A stretch of DNA of 10,071 nucleotides from DAIDKA01 sp035485475 (GTDB taxonomy: Bacteria > Pseudomonadota > Gammaproteobacteria > Steroidobacterales > Steroidobacteraceae). The stretch covers positions 1 through 10,071 of the forward strand of contig DATHOA010000273.1 in assembly GCA_035485475.1 (NCBI GenBank). Direction: 5' to 3'. Under the pieces are notes generated by a model, which did not search any database, was not told the DNA's origin, and was given only the letters and a program-made list of their open reading frames with translations. Position numbers and translations under genes: made by a program. Shown piece after piece: positions 6,343-10,071 of this stretch. The first letter of the stretch is position 1. Every line of letters starts with the position of its first letter.

Positions 6343-8384
6343 GCACGCTTCCTTGCCGCGAGTTCATCGGCAGCTACCAGGGGTAAGCGCAGGCTGAAAC
6401 GCGCACCACGGCCCTGGCCGTCGCTGTGGCAGCTCAATTCACCGCCCAGCTCTTTGGCCAGAATGCCGCTGACATGCAGCCCGAACCCATGCCCATCCTT
6501 CTTGGTGGTGAATCCGAATTCGAACAGGCGCTGCAACACGGCCGCCTCGATCCCGATTCCGGAATCCTCGACGTCGATGGTGAGCGAGCCCACTGCCAGT
6601 GTGCGAATACGCACGGTGAGAATGCGCGCAGATTGCTGCTGCTCGCGTAGCGCGTGGCGTGCGTTGCTGAGCAGATTGCCCAGTATCTGAATCAGTTTGT
6701 GGCGGTCGAGCGTGAGCCGGGGCGTGGCCTGGTAGTCGCGCCGCACCACAATATCAGTGGTTTCAGTGAAGTTGAGCGCAATCGCGCTGTCCAGCAGCTC
6801 CGCGACATCGATTTCCTCGGTGATTCCGCTGCGGCGGGCGTAGCTTTGCTGTGCGACGACGATCCTACCGATATGTTCGACATGCGTGACGATGGCCTGT
6901 GCTTCGGCCTGAAGGTCCTGGCTTTCGGCGCCGAGATGCTCACCAAGCTGTGTCAGGTAGCTCGGCACCTCCCGGCCACGTGGATCGTTCTCCAGGAAAG
7001 CGCCCAAGCGATCCTCTTGATCGGTAAGCAGCCGGGCGACGCGCTGCACATTGCCGACGCGCGAATCGCGCAGACGGGCGAGCACCAGCGTGGCGGATAC
7101 GCCAAGGCTGTTGAGTACATTTCCGACATTGTGCAAGACGCCGGTGGCGACTTCGGCCATACCGGCCTGATGCGAGGCATTCCGCAACTGCAGTTGCAGC
7201 TGCAGCTGACGCTCCTCCTGCAGAACCTGATCAGTAACGTCCCAGGCGACCCCCAACACGCGCTCGAGTTGCTCTTCCGCGTCGAAGGACAGTCGCGCGT
7301 GCGCCTGCAGGTGCACCGTGGTGCCCGCGGGAGTCAGGATGCGGACTCGCAAGGCGCACACCGGTCGGTGTTGGGGCAACGAATTGCGGATCGCGGTTAA
7401 CGCCGCGGATGCGTCCTCCGCGTGGATCATCGCCATCAGCTCGTCGGGACGCGCGCGCAGGTCAACGCCCGCCACCCTCAGGGATTCGATTTCGTTCTCC
7501 GTCCACAAGGTGGATCGCGTCGCGACATCGTATTCCCAGCAGGCGATTCCAGCGGCCTGCGTGGCCAACGTAAGGAGATTCTTGCCGTGCTGCAAATCAG
7601 CGTTGAGCCGCGCGAGGCGCAGAGCATCCTGTCGCGTGCGTGACTCGAGGTGCGCATCGTAGACGGCGGCGATCAGAGTGATCGCAAGCAGCGCCAGGGC
7701 GATCAGTCCTATGGTCAATGCCAGCCAATTGTTATCGAGTGCGGCGCCGCCCCAGCAATACGAGCCCGGTGCCAGCATCGAGGCAGCCATCGCGGTGTAG
7801 TGCATGCCGGTGATGGCAAACCCCATCACGACCGCGGCAATGCCGCGGCTGAGGATCATGAGCCAGGACTGCCCACTGCGCAGCCTGAAGGCGAGCCAGA
7901 GAGCGGCAAAGGAAGCCGTGACCGCGATTGCAATCGAGGCGCCGACGAGCAGCGGGTCGTAGCTGATCATCGGCATGATTTGAATCGCGGCCATGCCGGT
8001 GTAGTGCATGGCGCAGATCCCGGCCCCCATCACCACCGAGCTTGCGGCCAGGCGTTCGAGTCCCAGGTTGCGGCGACTGGCAATCGCCAGCGCGAAACCG
8101 GAGGTCAGGATGGCAATGAGGAGCGACACCAGCGTCGTCAGGATGTTGTAGCGCAGCGGGATCGGGACCGAAAAGGCCAGCATCCCGATGAAATGCATAG
8201 ACCAGATGCCGATGCCCATCGCGGCCGCGCCACCAAACAGCCACCCGCGGCCGCCGGAATGCTCCGATTGCGCAACGCGACCGGCGAGGGTCAGTGCCGT
8301 GTAGGAGACGACGATCGCCACAACGATCGAAAGTGCGACCAGCCAGAAGTTATAGGTAGCTTGCATAGGCGTAAGAGCGACCAC
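6339..8384 (-). CDS. MHYT-domain membrane sensor histidine kinase with PAS-like domain
   Basis: From the GTG at 8384 the product has 681 residues. The N-terminal half is a seven-helix MHYT sensor with motifs SMHFIGM (His64), AMHYTGM (His127) and GMHYTAM (His195), proposed in the literature to bind metal and sense a gas such as O2, CO or NO. A PAS-like domain (about 274-387) has GIACWEYDVATRSTLWTEN and a C-terminal VLGVAWDVTDQ. A Gln/Leu-rich coiled-coil (QLQLQLQL) leads to the dimerisation region with phospho-acceptor candidate His418 in TGVLHNVGNVLNS. The ATPase domain has NLLSNARHAL (N box), VEDSGIGI (G1) and GHGFGLHVSG (G2). The open frame extends to a GTG at 8423; 8384 is preferred because AGGGG precedes it by 9 nt and the protein then begins shortly before the first helix, as in other MHYT proteins. 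An ATG at 8366 is also possible. It is first in a two-gene operon with the GGDEF-EAL regulator. Confidence 0.92.
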   Translation of the reverse strand: MVALTPMQATYNFWLVALSIVVAIVVSYTALTLAGRVAQSEHSGGRGWLFGGAAAMGIGIWSMHFIGMLAFSVPIPLRYNILTTLVSLLIAILTSGFALAIASRRNLGLERLAASSVVMGAGICAMHYTGMAAIQIMPMISYDPLLVGASIAIAVTASFAALWLAFRLRSGQSWLMILSRGIAAVVMGFAITGMHYTAMAASMLAPGSYCWGGAALDNNWLALTIGLIALALLAITLIAAVYDAHLESRTRQDALRLARLNADLQHGKNLLTLATQAAGIACWEYDVATRSTLWTENEIESLRVAGVDLRARPDELMAMIHAEDASAALTAIRNSLPQHRPVCALRVRILTPAGTTVHLQAHARLSFDAEEQLERVLGVAWDVTDQVLQEERQLQLQLQLRNASHQAGMAEVATGVLHNVGNVLNSLGVSATLVLARLRDSRVGNVQRVARLLTDQEDRLGAFLENDPRGREVPSYLTQLGEHLGAESQDLQAEAQAIVTHVEHIGRIVVAQQSYARRSGITEEIDVAELLDSAIALNFTETTDIVVRRDYQATPRLTLDRHKLIQILGNLLSNARHALREQQQSARILTVRIRTLAVGSLTIDVEDSGIGIEAAVLQRLFEFGFTTKKDGHGFGLHVSGILAKELGGELSCHSDGQGRGARFSLRLPLVAADELAARKRA

Positions 8385-8698
8385 GCTGACCGGCCCCTGA
8401 ACCGCGTCAAAATAGCGTGGCACCGTGCATGCCGACGGAACGGGATCTCATCCTGATGCCGCGGTACTGTGATCGAGTCGCCACTTACTCCGGCGACCAT
8501 GCAGCAGATCGGGGTGGCTTATGTCGTACGGCAGCAGGTCAGTCCCACCCGCAGCGCAGCACGAACATCGGCTGTGCCTCGGTGTTGCGTCGCAGAGTGC
8601 GGCCGGCCGGCGCCGGGGCCTACACTGAGCCCAGCCCCATGCTGCGCTTTATTTCAAAGCCGGCATCGGTTGTGAGTCATTGCAAAGGGAGCGCCGTC
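8385..8698. other. Divergent intergenic region between the MHYT kinase and the secreted protein
   Basis: This stretch must hold promoters for both divergent genes. On the minus strand TATTTT (8414-8409) could be a -10 for the kinase if it starts at 8384 or 8366, but no good -35 is seen. On the plus strand TACACT (8621-8626) is a possible -10, just after a very GC-rich self-complementary block (about 8601-8620), again without a clear -35. I see no small gene, repeat or RNA gene. If the kinase starts at 8423 the region shortens to 275 nt. Confidence 0.4.
8685..8691 (+). promoter_or_regulatory. Strong ribosome-binding site deciding the start at 8699
   Basis: AAGGGAG lies 7 nt before the ATG at 8699. 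It settles the start against the much longer open frame beginning at 8417, and the chosen start places a signal peptide exactly at the N-terminus. Confidence 0.85.
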
Positions 8699-9481
8699 AT
8701 GAAACTCGTGAAGATCTGCGCGGCAAGTCTGCTGTTGCTTCCAGTCACGGCATTGGCCGCTGGTCCGTTCGATGGCACCTGGAAGGTGAGCCTGCAACAT
8801 ATCCAACTGTCGAAAAAGCCCATTGTCCTGCTGTTGAACGGCGGCGACTACATCTGCAAGAGTTGCCTCACACCCACCACCATCAAGGCCGATGGCACAG
8901 ACCATAAGATCCAGGGCAACCCGAACATGGACACCACGGCGGTCACGGTCGTTGATGCCAATACGGTCACCGTGATCTACAAGTTGAGCGGGAAGACGGT
9001 GCAAAGCACGAAGTGGGTGATTGCCGCGGACGGCAAGTCCCTCGAACGCGAAGACACCTCCCTGTACGGGGCCGAGCCCTCCGTATTCAAAACGCGGCTC
9101 ACGCGCGTGGCCGATGCGCCCGCCGGTGCGCACGCCCTGTCCGGTTCCTGGGTCGAATCCAAAGTGCTCGGCGCCACCGGTCCGGGCACGGTCGTCACCT
9201 ACGGCATGACCGCGGATGGCTTCTCGATGAATTCAAACGGACAGACCTACGATGCCAAGTTTGATGACAAGACCTATCCCGTCACGGGCGATCCGACCAA
9301 GACCGTGGTGAACCTGAAGAAGATCAGTGACTCGGAAGTTATCGAGTCCGACAGTCAGAAAGGCAAGGTTGTCGAGGTCGAGCACATGACGGTCTCGGCC
9401 GATGGCAAGACGCTGCACGTCGTGGATACGGTCATGCACGGCAATCGTGCGACCACCTACAACTTGACGAAGATGCCGTAA
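8699..9481 (+). CDS. Secreted protein with two lipocalin-like repeats, function unknown
   Basis: The 260-residue product has a standard Sec signal peptide with likely cleavage after TALA or TALAA (near residue 20), so it is periplasmic or secreted. The mature part is rich in short beta strands and Thr/Val/Lys. It appears to hold two related halves: residues about 24-136, opening with FDGTWKVS, and about 147-258, opening with LSGSWVES. Both carry a matching late segment, WVIAADGKSLEREDTS (106-121) and MTVSADGKTLHVVDTV (230-245). G-x-W near the start of each half and repeated strands suggest a small beta-barrel of lipocalin type, but this is inferred from pattern, not from a recognised family. 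A CxxC pair (Cys53, Cys56) occurs only in the first half and could form a disulfide or bind metal. It is monocistronic: divergent from the kinase and ending before a hairpin terminator. Confidence 0.85.
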   Translation: MKLVKICAASLLLLPVTALAAGPFDGTWKVSLQHIQLSKKPIVLLLNGGDYICKSCLTPTTIKADGTDHKIQGNPNMDTTAVTVVDANTVTVIYKLSGKTVQSTKWVIAADGKSLEREDTSLYGAEPSVFKTRLTRVADAPAGAHALSGSWVESKVLGATGPGTVVTYGMTADGFSMNSNGQTYDAKFDDKTYPVTGDPTKTVVNLKKISDSEVIESDSQKGKVVEVEHMTVSADGKTLHVVDTVMHGNRATTYNLTKMP

Positions 9482-9515
9482 GGCAACGCCGCCGCTCAAA
9501 CACCTCGCGCAAAGG

Positions 9516-9553
9516 AAAACGCCCCTGAAGTCTTTCGACCTCAGGGGCGTTTT
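9516..9553. terminator. Bidirectional intrinsic terminator between secreted-protein gene and rRNA operon
   Basis: AAAACGCCCCTGA (9516-9528) and TCAGGGGCGTTTT (9541-9553) are exact inverse complements of 13 bp. After one A-C mismatch the stem continues with GTC/GAC around a TTTC loop. The plus strand continues with TTTTGTTTG and the minus strand with TTTTCCTTT, so it can end both the upstream plus-strand mRNA (stop codon 35 nt before) and the minus-strand ribosomal transcript just past 5S. Confidence 0.93.
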
Positions 9554-9560
9554 GTTTGAG

Positions 9561-9679
9561 AGCCTGGCAGTGACCTACTCTAGCATGGCAACAGGCCACA
9601 CTACCATCGGCGCAGAGCGTTTTCACTTCCGAGTTCGGAATGGGATCGGGTGGTTCCCGCTCGCTATTGCCGCCAGGCA
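9561..9679 (-). rRNA. rrf: 5S ribosomal RNA
   Basis: The minus strand reads TGCCTGGCGGCAATAG at its 5' end and CACTGCCAGGCT at its 3' end, which pair as helix I. The conserved core includes CCATTCCGAACTCGGAAGTGAAA, given here only by its landmarks CCGAACTC and GAAGTGAAA, then GCGCCGATGGTAGTGTGG and AGAGTAGG. Length is about 119 nt, normal for a bacterial 5S, and it resembles gammaproteobacterial sequences. Exact ends may differ by one or two bases. Confidence 0.97.
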
Positions 9680-9871
9680 AACCGTTTGAGATCGATGTAC
9701 CGGTCCGTGTTACGGGACCGGTTCACCGTTCTCGAATCCATTGAGTTTTTTGCATCGACGCCATGTCGCGTTCGAAATGGAATGAAGCACTCCATATCTA
9801 TTGCATCGGTCGATAACCATCTTCGGAATGTGGCCAACTCTTTTGGAGTCAACCAAACCCCTTGAGGTTAT
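9680..9871 (-). other. 23S-5S internal transcribed spacer
   Basis: About 192 nt separate the 23S 3' end from 5S. It is AT-richer than the flanking genes and holds one strong hairpin (9699-9722). No tRNA cloverleaf was found by eye. Short frames here are chance frames inside the ribosomal transcript. Confidence 0.85.
9699..9722 (-). repeat. Stem-loop in the 23S-5S spacer
   Basis: ACCGGTCC (9699-9706) and GGACCGGT (9715-9722) form a perfect 8-bp stem with an 8-nt loop, close to the 5' side of 5S. It could be a processing signal for RNase III or RNase E handling of the precursor; that role is inferred from position only. Confidence 0.6.

Positions 9872-10071
<200 letters not shown>

Noticed and set aside
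7650..8456. Plus-strand 268-codon frame opposite the MHYT region
   Set aside because: Low-complexity charged translation with no motifs; the opposite strand has clear MHYT motifs and helices.
8584..8626. TTGCGT ... TACACT as a sigma-70 promoter
   Set aside because: The two boxes are 31 nt apart, far from the usual 16-18; only the -10-like box is mentioned, at low confidence.
9650..9865. Short frames in the rRNA spacer
   Set aside because: They lie within the ribosomal transcript between 23S and 5S, with no ribosome-binding site or recognisable protein.
9680..9871. tRNA in the 23S-5S spacer
   Set aside because: No TψC-like GTTCGA segment with matching arms and acceptor stem was found on the minus strand.

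Overview
The window looks like ordinary chromosome of a GC-rich proteobacterium, most likely a gammaproteobacterium. It carries the 3' end of a ribosomal RNA operon. The 23S tail and the 5S sequence are of gammaproteobacterial type and, as far as memory allows without an alignment, resemble Xanthomonadales, Nevskiales or Steroidobacter-like lineages most. MltC-type lytic transglycosylases and outer-membrane lipoproteins also fit a Gram-negative cell. Nothing looks like phage, an insertion sequence or CRISPR.

Region 1 (1-2566), minus strand: an apparent operon transcribed towards the window start. It encodes a Tat-exported xylose-isomerase-like TIM-barrel protein, a 12-helix nucleoside:H+ symporter-type MFS permease, and a lipoprotein with a Gly-Gly-Thr-Thr repeat linker that runs off the edge. 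The second and third genes each start at the stop codon of the gene before (TGATG overlap, then TGA directly followed by ATG), so translation is probably coupled. The set suggests uptake and processing of a sugar or glycoside, substrate unknown. The 137-nt divergent upstream region (2430-2566) holds two separate perfect inverted repeats that look like operators.

Region 2 (2567-4373), plus strand: an unrecognised four-helix membrane protein overlapping an MltC-like murein lytic transglycosylase with intact catalytic motifs.

Region 3 (4390-8384), minus strand, convergent with region 2: a two-gene c-di-GMP signalling operon. A membrane histidine kinase with an MHYT sensor (three MHYT/MHF motifs), a PAS-like domain and an atypical HN-type phospho-acceptor box is followed, with an ATGA overlap, by a response regulator with receiver, GGDEF and EAL domains. 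The kinase probably senses a ligand or gas through the MHYT domain and phosphorylates the regulator, which makes or breaks c-di-GMP.

Region 4 (8385-10071): a secreted protein with two apparent lipocalin-like repeats (plus strand) converges on a ribosomal operon (minus strand; 23S 3' end, spacer, 5S). One symmetrical hairpin between them can terminate both transcripts.

No clearly new system is visible. The best candidates for follow-up are the paired operator-like dyads, the atypical kinase with its receiver that has a long insertion, and the duplicated secreted protein.
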